From: Cervus elaphus
Lineage: Eukaryota > Chordata > Mammalia > Artiodactyla > Cervidae
Reading direction: 5' to 3'
Length of the DNA: 64,000 nt
NCBI RefSeq assembly: GCF_910594005.1
Contig: NC_057825.1
Span: forward strand, 52,793,037 to 52,857,036
Shown: positions 1 to 11,331 of the stretch, piece by piece
Position numbering within the stretch: position 1 is the first letter of the stretch
Layout of the letters: each line of letters begins with the position of its first letter
Translations under genes and position numbers: made by a program
The notes under the pieces: model-generated
Database searches by the model: none
The model's input: the letters and a program-made list of their open reading frames with translations, nothing else
What the model was told of the DNA's origin: nothing

Positions 1-1243
1 TGAGGATGGGAATTTAAATTATGATACCATCCTGCAGCTAGATTTATTCTGCAAAAGACAAGGGAAATGGACAGAGATTCCCTATGTCCAAATATTCTTC
101 CAGCTAAGAGATATGAGGGAACTCTGTCTTAATTATGGGATTGTTGCATGCCCTAAAAGTGAGCCTACTAGGCAAATGGTGTTAGGCACAGACAAGCAAG
201 AGAAGGAAGCACCTGTAAAGACTCACCTCCCATGACTCCTGAGTTACCTGATGCTCCTTCCTTGTATCCAAATGTGCCCACATATCCAGGAGCATCCCTT
301 CCATGAAAGCCAACTCGAGTATGGAGGAGAATTTGGACCAACCTGGGTCCATAAGCCCTTCTCTCTCTTAGGACTAAGACAGATCAAATAAGACCTGGGA
401 AGCTATACAGATGACCCAGGCAAATATAGAGATATTCCAGCACATTACCTTGGCCTTTGACTTGATGTGGAAGGACATCATGGTTATATTTAGTCAAACT
501 TTATCTGACCCTGAACATGCTAGGGTCTTAAAGGAAGCTCAAATGTATGCAATGGGGCTTCCCAGTAGGGGAAAACTGTGGTCCCCTCCTCAGATCCTAA
601 TTGGAATTATAATGACCCTGAACACATCTGGGAAAGAGATCATTTCCTGATCCGTGTAAAGGCAGGACTAAAAGCAGCCCAGCAAGAAGTAATCAGCTAT
701 GCCCGGGTCTCAGCAATAACTTAGGAGCCCAACAAGATCCCCATTGCCTTTCTGGAAAGGCTAAAAGAGGGCATCCAAAAGTTTACCAATCTGGATTTAG
801 ACTCTTATGAGGGACAGGTGATTTTAAAGGACTAAGTCCTGTCTTAAAGTTCATCAGACATCAGGATAAAGTCACAACAGCTACAGCAGCAGGGCTCTGC
901 TGCCTCTTTAGATGAGATGGTCCAGACAGCCACCAATACCTTTTACAATGGAGAGGGAATCCAAGGCCCAGGAGAAGGAGAAAAGGAAAGAGACAAGGCA
1001 TGCCCAGATGCTGGCCACCCTCCAGGGAAGCCCTACGGCAAACCCCAAGTCCTTGAAGGACAAGGCACAAGGCAAATGCCCAATCTGCAGACAGGCAGGA
1101 ACAAAGAGGGTCCAAACTGCGACAAGTCTCCTAAAATAGCTTGTGACAAATGTCATCAATTGGGACATTGGGTGACACTCTGCCCTCAGGAGCCAACAGC
1201 CTCAAGGTCAAGCACCAAGCCTTCCCTCACGATGGTTCAATAG
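1..1243 (+). pseudogene. ERV gag remnant (gammaretrovirus-like)
   Basis: Decayed gag of an endogenous retrovirus that enters the window from the left. A matrix-like stretch comes first, then a proline-rich segment (about 230-310). A capsid-like region follows (about 380-830). Its major homology region lies at about 725-815 and includes the string AFLERLKEG. The nucleocapsid follows: one degenerate Cys motif near 1075 and one complete CX2CX4HX4C zinc knuckle at about 1140-1185. The frame is broken many times, for example a TAG at 722-724 just before the homology region and a frameshift after about 815. No intact Gag is possible. The gag-pro-pol-env order with the following features supports an old class I provirus on the plus strand. 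Its 5' LTR and primer-binding site lie outside the window. Confidence 0.85.
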
Positions 1244-1289
1244 GACTGAAGCGTCCCACTCCAGCTAGCCTGCCTGTCACAGATAACCA

Positions 1290-1545
1290 TCACAGGGCTG
1301 GAACCAAGGGTGAAATTGTATCTAGCAGGTAGGCTCAAGAATTTCTTGGTTGACACAGGGGCTACCTACTCTGTCCTGACCTCCTACTCCAAAACCTTCT
1401 CCTCCCAAACCTGTACCATTTTGGGTGATACAGGAAAAACAATTACAAAAAAATTCACTTTGTTGCTGGGATGGACAAATATTTCCCCATCAGTTTCTGG
1501 TGTTTCCTGAGTGTCCTACTCCCTTATAGGGAAGAGATCTCTCCC
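1290..1545 (+). pseudogene. ERV protease remnant
   Basis: Retroviral aspartic protease. The active-site string DTGAT is encoded at 1352-1366, preceded by FLV and followed by YSVLTS, as expected for the catalytic loop. A continuous frame of 66 codons (1310-1510) covers the N-terminal two thirds; the end of the domain continues in another frame to about 1540. It lies directly downstream of the nucleocapsid knuckle. It is odd that the reverse transcriptase core expected next is missing: the sequence passes almost at once into RNase H-proximal sequence. It is non-functional as it stands. Confidence 0.85.
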
Positions 1546-2380
1546 TGCCTTTGGAATCTTGCAGCTATTGTAGTCCTGATAGAAGATGCTTTAAAACTAT
1601 CTTTTGGGGGAAAACTAACTATTTTTACCAGCTACCAAGTGAAACAACTCCTGAATGGGAGAGGCCATTTATGGATGTCTGGTCAAAGATCCTCAGATAT
1701 CAAGTAGTGCTGATGGAAAATCCAGACCTGACTATATACCTTTCTGAGGTTCTTAACCCAACTACCCTCCTGCCTACACCTGAGGGCTCTCTCCCCTTTT
1801 GCTGTTGCCTAGAAACCTTGGACCAATGGACAAAACCCTGAGAGGGATTGTCAGAAGATCCTCTGACCAAACCAGAGGAAATCAGGTATACTGATGGAAG
1901 CAGCTTTGTCTTGGATGGATAAAGAAGAGCCAGATATGCAGCAGTCTCCAATTTTGAGACCATAGAAGTTATATTTTTGCCACAAGTTACTTCAGTCCAA
2001 TTTGCTGAGCTCATAGCCCTGACTTGAGCTTTGGAACTGGGAAAAGGAAAAACAGTAGCCATTTACACTGCCTCTAAGTATGCCTTTCTGGTACTACATG
2101 CACATGCTGCTATTTGGGAAAAAAAGAGGCCATTTGACCACCCGAGGGCCCCCAATCAAAAATGGTGATCAAATCCTTAGGCTCTTGGGGCACTTCATCT
2201 GCCCACTGAGGTTTCAGTCTCCCATTGTGAAGGACACAAAAAAGGGAACATGGAAGTTGTACCAGGGAACCAAGCAGCCAATCAGGCAGTTAAGAGAGGA
2301 GCATTACAAAACAATGAACTAATAGGGGTTGCCACCTTAGTTCCACAGACTAATTTCCCAGAAACTCCTTCATATACTTA
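1546..2380 (+). pseudogene. ERV pol remnant: RT connection and RNase H
   Basis: Frames 1471-1707 and 1551-1841 and the segment to about 2330 resemble the connection and RNase H part of a gammaretroviral Pol. The RNase H start motif YTDGSSF is encoded at about 1887-1907 with its catalytic Asp codon at 1893-1895. An in-frame TAA follows at 1920-1922. The late RNase H segment with its conserved His lies near 2215-2290. The polymerase palm (YxDD) is absent, because only a few bases separate the end of protease from this segment. Several frameshifts are present. Assignment is by domain order and local motifs; no alignment was run. Confidence 0.75.
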
Positions 2381-2900
2381 AGATGAGACTCTTAAATCTA
2401 AGAGTGAGGGCTTTCAAGAAGATCATATGGGCGTGGTTCCACAAGGAGGGACTCCTTTATCTGCCTGGGAACCTCCAGTCTCCCTGAGACTGCCTGGGTA
2501 CCTCCAGTCTCCCTGAGACCAGTCTCAAACCCTCTGGTCTTATACCATGGCCTTTGGGCAATTCCAACAGAATATACATTTGAGGGGTGTCAACCAGGAC
2601 CCAAAAGATTCTAAAGAGCCACCATTATATGTTCCAGAGACTCAAGTCCTAATTAAAGTCTGGAAAGATGGGTCCCCAAAGCCTCAAGGCCAGCCCACAT
2701 GTAAGGGCCCATACCCTGTAATACTTTCTACCCCCATAGCAGTCAAGGTACCAGGATACGACTCCCGGATTCACTACTCATGAGTCAAGTCATAGAAGCA
2801 AACAGAAGAGGACACTCAATACACCTGTGAGCCCCTGGAGGATATTAGATGCCTATTCAGAACAACAAATGAGTGTCATTATAAAGAACACACCCAAAAT
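2381..2900 (+). pseudogene. ERV integrase C-terminal remnant
   Basis: The 78-codon frame 2547-2783 contains the strings VLIKVWKDGSP and KGPYPVILSTP, typical of the SH3-like C-terminal domain of gammaretroviral integrase, followed by sequence with multiple stops to about 2890. The HHCC zinc domain and the DDE core were not found. Sequence between about 2330 and 2540 is short and includes a 29-bp tandem duplication. Most of integrase has therefore been deleted. Only the C-terminal tail, which normally overlaps the start of env, survives. Confidence 0.75.
2461..2518 (+). repeat. 29-bp tandem duplication in the ERV
   Basis: Two adjacent 29-bp units (2461-2489 and 2490-2518), each starting CTGCCTGGG and ending CCCTGAGA, differ at one base. 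This is a local duplication inside the decayed integrase region and probably arose after insertion. Confidence 0.9.
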
Positions 2901-3415
2901 TAAGTTTCTAGTAGTAAGATTTCTCAGGACAGCTCTAAACATCACAGTTTGGCAGGGGTTGTACTCCAAAATAGACAGGAGATAGATCCGATCCCTGAAC
3001 AAGGAGGTACTTGAGCCATCTTGATTGGGATGTGTTGTTCCTGGTTAAATACCTCCAGCTAAGTTTTTTTTTTTTTTTTTTAAAGTCTCACAGTCCTCAA
3101 GAAAAACATTCCAGATCTTACAGAACCTCAAAAGAATGAGCTGGAGAGTTCTCGGAGTGGCTACAATCTCTCTTTGTGGGATCCTTCTCCTGTCAAGGGA
3201 GAATTTGGAGTTGGCTAATGCCCCTGCTAATCCTTGTTATCACCATATTGATGCTGCTTATGATTGCTCTGTGTATTATCAATTGTCTGACCTGTTTTTC
3301 CTCTTCCTGGGCAACAAACTACAACATGCAGTGCCAGTTCATCAAGAATATATGGAACTACAGCCAACTATGGAAAATATCACTCACTCTTAGATGGACA
3401 CTGCTCTAAGGACTC
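2900..3415 (+). pseudogene. ERV env TM remnant
   Basis: The surface subunit is missing. What remains resembles the end of a transmembrane subunit. The overlapping frame 3176-3409 encodes a strongly hydrophobic run of about 25 residues (start LMPLLILVITILM) followed by Cys and Asn residues, which fits a membrane anchor and short tail. Before it, the 2935-3010 segment resembles the pre-anchor ectodomain but has stops. A run of 18 T (3064-3081) interrupts the region. No fusion peptide or immunosuppressive-domain match could be placed. Confidence 0.6.
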
Positions 3416-3544
3416 TGAGGCTTGAGACTAGCAAGAGGGGAAGGCCCAATGCTCCTTGTCATCTTAGTTCAGCAGGAGGTAGCCAGAGAGATCATGATGC
3501 CCCTATTCCCAAAGAATTGGGCCTTCCATCTCATGAGGGGGAAC

Positions 3545-4020
3545 ATTAGGTAGTTAGAATAGGAAAAAGGAGTCCACAATAGTGGTGGCTAAAAGACAAA
3601 GAAGGGAAAAAACCCGCAAAAATGGAACAAAGAAAGGTCCGAGGAGGACAGGAGTGAGAACCTCAGGTGAAACAAACAGCCCTCCTGGCTACATAGGGCT
3701 GGCTCAGGGGGAGGAGAGCCGGGGGCTCACCTCTCTTCTCTTCATGTCTTTCAGGTTGGCCCACCCTCACGCCTCCAGGATGTATTTTCCTTTGCTGTAA
3801 CTGAGGAAAACTGTAATTTTTGTAAAACTGAGCTGTAACACTGGTCCATACGCCACTTCAAATTTTTGCTGTGGTGAGACAGAACCGAGGAAATTACAAA
3901 CTCCCACAACAAGAGAAATCTGAGGGAGGAGATAAAACTTCATTCCAAACTCTGCTTAATAAAAACATCCACTTTGACATGACATTGGAGGCCAGGTGGG
4001 AATCTTAGACTTCATCCTCT
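3545..4020 (+). mobile_element. ERV 3' LTR (boundaries approximate)
   Basis: A purine-rich stretch with five G at about 3530-3545 is a candidate polypurine tract immediately downstream of the env remnant, so the 3' LTR should begin near 3545-3550. A polyadenylation signal AATAAA lies at 3958-3963, a plausible R/U5 position. The right edge could not be fixed; no clear CA end or target duplication can be paired because the left end of the provirus is outside the window. Confidence 0.55.
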
Positions 4021-5129
4021 ACCCAGTGGTAATAAGATGTCTCTTCTCCCCTCACTGGGGTTGCTTCAGGTAAAGACCAGTGAAGTGTCAGGATTTTTAT
4101 AAGTGCTTAATAGTAGGGACAACCTCTCCTTCAGTGCCAGTGGAAGACAAGTGAGGAGCAATAACAAGGTGTTGTTTACCTCCTAGTCACGGAGATATTA
4201 GTGGAAGCTTGGAAGGGAGCCTAAATCACCACTCTCATCAGGCAGCAACAAGGATTCCTTCCCTCTCCCAGATGTCAATGAAAGTCAAGAGGGAGAGCCT
4301 GGAATTTTTCTCCAAAACGAGGATAACTCGAAGCACCTCCTTCTTTTGTAACAATAGTGTCTGAATGTGCGGCTAATGGGCACAATTTAATTACAAAGGG
4401 TTGCAAAGGGACTCGTTCAGTTTTGGAGGTAAACTTGGTTCTGGGCACCATCTGTGGCCTTGATGCAAGACCTTGCGCCTGTAGCCTTGAGGCAGGACTC
4501 CACATAATCTATTTCTGTTTTGCCAGTAAGTTCATTTAGATTCCACATATAAGTTATGCCACATGATATGTGTCTTTTGGAAGCCAGAATGTCTCTGGTT
4601 TACAATCCTCAGGTGGTCCATAGCTTAGAGGTCTATTAGTTCATCTTGCCTGGGGAAAACAACCTGAGTTTTATGTTAATGATGGGGCCTGTAATAGCAA
4701 TTGTAGTACATTAACAGTGCTATCAGTGACAGAACTTTCAGTTGTGTGACTCTGATTGATTAGTACTCATTACCACAGGATTGAGGTCAGAGGGGACAAG
4801 AAAGAAACGAAGTTCTGGATGGAGGGATTAATCATACACTAAGGGAGCTAGATTATAGGGGAACTCAATTTCAAGATGTTTATTTGAGAAGGAGATCCCA
4901 ATGATATTCAGTTGATATAAAGAATATCTAAAATGCCATGGAAGGCATGCAAAATCAAATTTGAAAGAGAGCCAGACTTAGGACACTGCCTAAGTCAAAA
5001 GTCACACCATGGCCACCATGCTGGCCATGACCTAACTGGAAAGCCATGTTCTGTGACACCAATAGGATTGTATGGTTCTGGAGAGCTAATTTGCTAGCAT
5101 TCAGAATCTATGATAGTGGTCCTTTAGTG
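4021..5129. other. No gene identified
   Basis: No coding region is recognised. A short stretch at about 4523-4590 resembles the antisense of an old L1 3' region, but this is a weak match. The left part (to about 4500) could be further LTR-derived sequence. No frame longer than about 76 codons is present. Confidence 0.4.
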
Positions 5130-5340
5130 AGGACAAATAATAACTAATAATGACAACAGCAACAGTAATTCAGAAACAAGAAAATCAACAAGCATAAAGT
5201 AATGTGTATGCTTTTGGCACTCCTCTAACAATATTACAATTACATATTTAATGCTCAGAACAACCCTACAGAATAATTTCTATTTTTGTCCCATTTCTTG
5301 AAAGAAACTGAGAAGCAAAGTTAATCAGCTTGTTAATTAA
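5130..5340 (+). mobile_element. MIR SINE, decayed
   Basis: Ancient tRNA-derived mammalian-wide SINE. The order of weak matches follows the MIR core and 3' part: a size-limited GGCACT segment near 5216, the TTAATGCTCAGAACAACCCTA block near 5249-5270, then a CCCATTT...GAAACTGAGAAGCAAAG segment near 5290-5320. The T/A-rich right end merges with an A-run at 5340-5353. Confidence 0.65.
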
Positions 5341-5484
5341 AAAAAAAAAAAAATCAAAATTGGCCATGCTTTCAGTCTTTGAGCAAAGAATTGAGAAGCT
5401 CTCATGTAGGATTATTTTAAATATTAAGGTAAATATACTTTCAAGGATCTTGGATTTATACACAGCTTGGTAGAACAAATTTTG

Positions 5485-5695
5485 TTGGTGTTCATATCTG
5501 ACTCTTTGTGACCCCATAGACTGCAGCACGCCAGGCTAACCTGTCCCTCACCATTTCCTGGAGTTTGCCCAGTTTCATGTCCATTGAACTGGTGATGCCA
5601 TCCAACTGTCCCATCCTTTGTTGCCCTCTTCTCCTTCTGTCTTCAATCTTTCTCAGCATCAGGATCTTTTCCAATGAGTCAGCTGTTCACATCAG
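5485..5695 (-). mobile_element. BovB LINE 3' fragment
   Basis: 5'-truncated BovB tail. Read on the minus strand, the frame 5492-5674 encodes the BovB Pol C-terminal segment, with the strings RRRRGQQRM and LDGITSSMDM and an end close to GVTKSQ. Only the last 70 or so codons survive. Confidence 0.9.
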
Positions 5696-6100
5696 ATAGA
5701 ACAATATGTGTCAGGAAATAAATCTTTTCCTAGTTGAGTGCAAAACTTCATCTATTAGTCATAGAGATGGCAAGTAGTAATTGTGCCAAAATGGAAAAGG
5801 GTAAGCATGATGCTAGAATGTCAATGAATTGGAAGTGTGTACTTCCTTAGTTTTTGGCTAAGTATTATAGTTCCAGCCAGGTCATGACTTAAGAAACAGA
5901 ATTGGTATATTCATCTACTAATGTGAAATGCTTCACACATACAGATGTATTATTTTGAATGATTCCTGTGTAATACAGAAGTCATTGTTGAGATTTTAAT
6001 AAGAAGGTGATAGGGTATAGTGGAGTAAAGGGCTTTATCAGTTCATCTTGAAGAAAGTTTCTGAGCATTTTCTCAAACTGTTATAACGGATTGGGTTTGG

Positions 6101-6217
6101 TATAGTCGCTATGTTGTGTCTGACTTTTGCAACCCCTTGGACCTTAGCCCACCAGGCTCCTCTGTCCATGAGATTTCCCAGACAAGAATACTGGAGTGGA
6201 TTGCCATTTCCTTCTCC
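6101..6217 (-). mobile_element. BOV-A monomer SINE
   Basis: One Bov-A unit of about 117 bp with the landmarks CTCCTCTGTCCATGAGATT, AGAATACTGGAGTGG and CCATTTCCTTCTCC. No tRNA-related half is attached. Confidence 0.88.
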
Positions 6218-7506
6218 AAATATTTTGTCAGTGTGCTATTTCAGCTTTGATGGTAAGGATCCTACATTTCATAAAAGGACATGACACTGCACCTAGTTGT
6301 AGCAAAGTTTGCAGGTGCAAGGTGGATTCTTCATCACAGTTAGGGGTATAGAGTGTTTTTGAGATCTAGACAATTTTTAAACAGTGAGCCATAAGGCCAC
6401 AGAAAATTTATTGTTTTATTCCTTGTGTGTACTATCAAATTAACAACTTTAAACACCTTGTCTCTTTTTAAAAGTTGAAGCTTTGTGTGTCCTAATATAA
6501 GCCTGTCTACAAAAAAGATAATGAGTTCTGTCAGGCATAGGACATTTCTCTGAAATCAGGAATACTTTCTGGAGCACTGCTGTTTTTCTAGCATCTCACA
6601 GCTCCTCTAGCAAAGCTGGCACACCTGCAAATGCAGGGTACTTTTAGGCTTTTGGAAGGTTTGATGGCATGATGCCTTGTAACTCATCTCCAGTACTTCC
6701 TTAATGACCACTCAAAGCTGTAGGAGGAAATGATTCAGTGACATTATGTAGCTTGGAAACTAATAGAAAAGACTGAGTTAGTTAGTGCTGCAAATCCTAA
6801 AATAAAGAAAGTAATATATTTATAAAATTATAGATATAAATGTGTCATTGATTGGGCCAAAGGTGGGGGGGGGGGACATGAACCCAATGTGATGTGTGAA
6901 TGACTTTTATTTCTATATAAGGACGTGCATAGCAGTCATAGCATAAGCTCACCTTTAAGGAGAGAACCCCTATTAGAGTTTCTTTACAATTATTTCAAAT
7001 AGACACTTTTGGCAGTCTGGTAAAACCAGTGGACCCCTACTCAAAATGATGTTTTAATAAGTTTCAAATTAAATATCTAGGATTTTAAAGAAAAAATATT
7101 AAAATATACTTAACATTCATTGATATTTAACATTATAAATTTAATATTAAATATACTTAATTTCCAAGTTAAGAGCAATTTAATATCCAAAATAAGATCA
7201 GTAAACTTGCTAAGTCAACTTGGAGACAGATAGAGAAGTGAGTATCATATTATGAGTTCCAAGAGTTCATACATTTTACTTGATTTAGAAACCAGAACAA
7301 GATATTTTAAATTTAATGTACCAATAAAAATAATGTGACTTAGATGATAACACTGACTTTGACAAGGAATGTAACTTTGGTTTTCTTTTTAAGGGAATTA
7401 TAAAACTTAGTTTATGCATAAGAAATTTTGCTGACTAAAGGATATTGTGACTGTTTTAAGATCTGCAGATGTAAAACTAAATAAGGAATTGATCAAAATG
7501 ATCACA
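6218..7506. other. AT-rich spacer with a possible ancient repeat and a G11 run
   Basis: No gene is seen. A run of 11 G lies at 6865-6875. The block 6990-7140, with a GGACCCCTACTCA segment followed by AT-rich sequence, matches my memory of an old mammal-wide interspersed repeat whose name I will not assert. The right part (7080-7200) is very AT-rich. Confidence 0.45.
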
Positions 7507-8009
7507 TCAGTTCAATTTAGTCGCTCAGTCGTGTCCAACTCTTTGCAGCCCAATGGACTGCCACATGCCAGGCCTCCCGGTTCGTCACCAACTCCCAGAG
7601 TTTACTCAAACTCATGTCCATTGAGTCGGTGATGCCATCCAGCCATCTCTTCCTCTGTTGTCCCCTTCTCCTCTCGCCTTCAATCTTTCCCAATATCAGG
7701 GTCTTTAAAAATGAGTCAGTTCTTCATATCAGGTGGCCGAAGTATTGGAGTTTCAGCTTCAACATCAGTCCTTCTGATGAATATTCAGGACTGATTTCCT
7801 TTAGGATGGACTGGTTGGATATCCTTGCAGTCGAAGGGACTCTCAAGAGTCTTCTCCAACACCACAGTTCAAAAGCATCAATTCTTTGGCACTCAACTTT
7901 CTTTATAGTCCAATTCTCACATCCATACATGATTACTGGAAAAACCATAGCCTTGACTAGATGGACTTTTGTTGGCAAAGTAATATCTCTGCTTTTTAAT
8001 ATGCTGTCT
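7507..8009 (-). mobile_element. BovB LINE 3' fragment, copy 1
   Basis: The minus-strand frame 7724-7978 encodes the BovB Pol C-terminal segment (strings MPTKVHLVKAMVFPVIMYG and [10 protein letters not shown]). The left end carries the BovB 3' terminus (TCAGTTCAATTTAGTCGCTC on the plus strand). The element stops abruptly at about 8009, where a second BovB in the same orientation begins. Confidence 0.95.
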
Positions 8010-9690
8010 TCAGTTCAGTTCAGTCTCTCAGTTGTGTCTGAATCTTTGCGACCCCATGGACTGCAGCACATCATACCTCCCTGTCCATCACCAACTTCTG
8101 GAGTTTATCCAAACCCATGTGCATTTAGTCAGTGATGCCATCCAACCATCTTATCCTCTGTCATCCCCTTCTCTTCCTGCCTGCAATCTTTCTCAGGATC
8201 AGGGTCTTTTCAAATGAGTCAGTTCTTTGCATCAGGTGGCCAAAGTGTTGGAGTTTCAGCTTCAACATCAGTCCTTCCAATGAACACCCAGGACTGATCT
8301 CCTTTAGGATGGACTGGTTGGATCTCCTTGCAGTCCAAGGGCCTCTCAGGAGTCTTCTCCACACCACAGTTCAAAAGCATTAGTTCTATGGTACTCAGCT
8401 TTCTTTATAGCCCAACTCTCACATCCATACATGACCACTGGGGGGGAAAAAAAAAAAACATAGCTTTGACTAGATGGACCTTTGTTGGCAAAGTAATGTT
8501 TCTGCTTTTTATTTATTTATTTATGTCTCTGCTTTTTAATATGCTGTCTAGGTTGGTCATAACTTTCCTTCCAAGGAGTAAGCATCTTTTAATTTCATGG
8601 CTGCAATCACCATCTTCAGTGATTCTGGAGCCCCAAAAATAAAGGCAGTCACTGTTTCCACTGTTTCCCCATCTATTTCCCATGAATTGATGGGACCAGA
8701 TGCCATGGTCTTAGATTTCTGGATGTTGAGCTTTAAGCCAACTTTTTTACTCTCTTCTTTCACTTTCATCAAGAGGCTCTTCACTTTCTTCCATAAGGGT
8801 GGTGTCATCTGCATATCTGAGGTTATTGATATTTCTCCCAGCAATCTTGATTCCAGCTTGTGCTTTATCCAGCCCAGCGTTTCTCATGATGTACTCTGCA
8901 TATAAGTTAAATAATCAGGGTGACAATATACAATCTTGGTGTACTCCTTTTCCTATTTTGAACCTGTTTGTTGTTCCATGTCCAGTTCTAACTGTTGCTT
9001 CCTGACCTGCATGCAGGTTTCACAAGAGGCAGGTCAGGTGGTCTTGTATGCCCATCTCTTTCAGAATCTTCTACAGTTTATTGTGATCCACATAGTCAAA
9101 GGTTTTGACATAGTCAATAAAGCAGAAATAGATGTTTTTCTGGAACTCTCTTGCTTTATCGATGATCCAGTGGATGTTGGCCATCTGATCTCTGGTTCCT
9201 CTGCCTTTTCTAAAACCAGCTTGAATATCTGGAAGTTCACAGTTCATATATTGCTGAAGCCTGGCTTGGAGAATTTTGAGCATTACTTTACTAGCATGTG
9301 AGATGAGTGCAATTGTGAGGTAGTTTGAGCATTCTTTGGCATTGTCTTTATTTGGGATTGGAATGAAAACTGACCTTTTCCAGTCCTGTGGCCACTGCTG
9401 AATTTTCCAAATTTGCTGGCATATTGAGTGCAGCATTTTTGCAGCATCTTTGCAGCATCATCTTTCAGGATTTGAAATAGCTCAACTGGAATTTCATCAC
9501 CTCCACTATCTTTGTTCGTAGTGATGCTTCCTAAGGCCCACCTGACTTCACATTCCAGGATGTCTGGCTCTAGGTGAGTGTGAGTGATCACACCATCATG
9601 ATTATCTGGGTCATAAAGATATTTTTTTGGATAGTTCTTCTGTGTATTCTTCCCCCCTCTTCTTAATATCTTCTGCTCACATAGTTTAGA
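8010..9690 (-). mobile_element. BovB LINE, copy 2, long fragment with RT
   Basis: A 1.68-kb minus-strand BovB fragment covering the RT domain and C-terminus. The frame 9071-9436 carries the RT fingers and palm with motif A altered (FIDYVKTFDYVDH). The palm motif C codons for YADD are preserved at 8815-8804 but in another frame. Frameshifts and stops separate the segments, so no functional Pol is possible. It also contains a G6A12-like run near 8441-8459 and a short ATTT expansion near 8505-8525. It directly abuts copy 1. Confidence 0.95.
9071..9436 (-). pseudogene. BovB reverse transcriptase fragment
   Basis: A 121-codon open segment of the RTE-clade reverse transcriptase. Recognisable strings are WPQDWKRSVFIPIP, SHASKVMLKILQARLQQY and DIQAGFRKGRGTRDQ, followed by a modified motif A in which Ala and Cys have become Thr and Tyr. 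The frame ends before motif B. It is a relic with no independent start or promoter. Confidence 0.9.
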
Positions 9691-10545
9691 GAAAAATACA
9701 TATTTGCATCACATCTAGCCATCTATTTTCAATATGCAAAATCTCAGTTCCTACATGGTGATCAATTACTTTTTATGTGACCTAGGATTGCCATAAGATC
9801 ATCATAAAATGGTAATCTTTTTTTGCAAAAGTATAAGAAGTCATAAAACTCAATTTTAAGCTGTAAACTAAAGGGAGAATTTTGTCACTGGGATAGATTA
9901 AAGTTTTTGACTAAATGAATTTTCTTGCCAAAAGGGCTTACAGTTCTTCAAATAATCTATTTTCCTGACAGAATAAATCATTGCATGTGACAAAATGCAG
10001 TTCCTCAGAAAGGATTTAGCTTTCTCCTCAAATCCATTCTCTTTGTAGAAATATATGTTGCAAGAGAGCAGCAGTTCCAAATCTCAGATTTCTTGCAGGG
10101 AAACGTATTTATACTCAGCAGTGTAAGTGTTTACAATTGGTAGAAATTTAGCAAATAGATTGTAGAAGGTGTAAAAGGTATAGATTTTAGGTGGATGTCA
10201 GTTTTTACTTTGAATTAGAGCTTTGAGTTTCAGAACTCACAGCACTATTTGATAACTGGAATTGTTCCTCGATCCTTAAGTTCCCTATGTGGCACAATTT
10301 TATTTGTTCTGCTCAATTTAATGGAGAATTAAAGTAAATAAGGAGTAGGGCCGGGCAGGACATATGATTTGAGGAATAAAAGTTGTTTCTTATTGCAAAT
10401 TTTGTAAATGTAAATTCATGTTCTGAGATCCAACAAATGCTATCTTCAACTGTATGTATTAGTCATAAATGATTGCATGTATTTGCGAGAGGCTGTGTGG
10501 CTTAAATTCACTTCTCAAAAGGGCTAATGACATAAAACACTAAAA
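9691..10545. other. AT-rich spacer, nothing recognised
   Basis: No frame above 60 codons and no repeat family recognised. Composition is ordinary AT-rich intergenic DNA. Confidence 0.5.
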
Positions 10546-10556
10546 CTAAAGTCCAG

Positions 10557-10860
10557 GTATTTCTGTGGTGTTCCTTCCAATGCAGAAGATGCAGGTTTGA
10601 TCCCTGGTCCAGGAACTAATATCACACACGCCATGGGGCAACTGAGTCCATGTGCCACAGTTACTAAGCCCTCACTCTATAGCCTGAAAGTTGTCACCAC
10701 TGAAGTCTGCATGCCCCAGAACCCGTGCTCCACAAGAGAAGCCACTGCAATTAGAAGCCTGCACACCACAACTAGAGAGTAGCCCTACTCGCCACAACTC
10801 TAGAAAGCCTGTGAGCAGCAACAAAGACCTAGCTCAGCTAAAAATAAATAAACAATAAAG
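10557..10860 (+). mobile_element. CHR-type tRNA-derived SINE with 11-bp TSD
   Basis: Artiodactyl tRNA-derived SINE. The RNA polymerase III box B region is near 10600-10611 (GGTTTGATCCC). The body carries CCACAAGAGAAGCCACTGCAA and an A/T-rich tail of AAATA units. It is flanked by a perfect 11-bp direct repeat CTAAAGTCCAG at 10546-10556 and 10861-10871, which fixes both edges. The 182-bp open frame inside is not a gene. Confidence 0.92.
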
Positions 10861-10901
10861 CTAAAGTCCAGAAAGACAGATTCAAACTTTCCAAAGTGGG
10901 T

Positions 10902-11175
10902 TGCTGCTGCTACATCGCTTAAGTCGTGTCCAACTCTGTGCGACCCCACAGAGGGCAGCCCACTAGGCTCTGCCGTCCCTGGGATTCTCCAGGCAAGAAT
11001 ACTGGAGTGGGGTGCCGTTTCCTTCTCCAGTAAAGGAAAGTGAAAAGTGAAAGTGAAGTCGTTCAGTAGTGTCCGACTCTTCGCAACCCCATGGACTGCA
11101 GCCTAAAAGGCTCCTCCGTGCATGGGATTTTCCAGGCAAGAGTACTGGAGTGGGGTGCCATCGCCTTCTCCATCT
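10902..11175 (-). mobile_element. BOV-A2 SINE dimer with 10-bp TSD
   Basis: Two Bov-A monomers joined by the GGAAAGTGAAAAGTGAAAGTG linker-type sequence. On the plus strand the element begins with the characteristic GCTGCTGCT tail complement. It is flanked by CAAAGTGGGT at 10892-10901 and 11176-11185, a perfect 10-bp target duplication. Confidence 0.95.
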
Positions 11176-11331
11176 CAAAGTGGGTGGTGGGGCATAAATG
11201 TGAGAAGAAGGAAATGAGAAATCTTCAAACATTGGCCAAGTATGATTTTAGGTCAAAATGAATGATGTTAACCTCTAATTACATAACACCATTACGGAGA
11301 AGAAATGTATTTGATAATGTGCTGTTAATTA

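Noticed and set aside
7614..8135. A 173-codon plus-strand frame
   Set aside because: It is antisense to BovB and crosses the junction of two copies; similar shadows occur at the other BovB elements.
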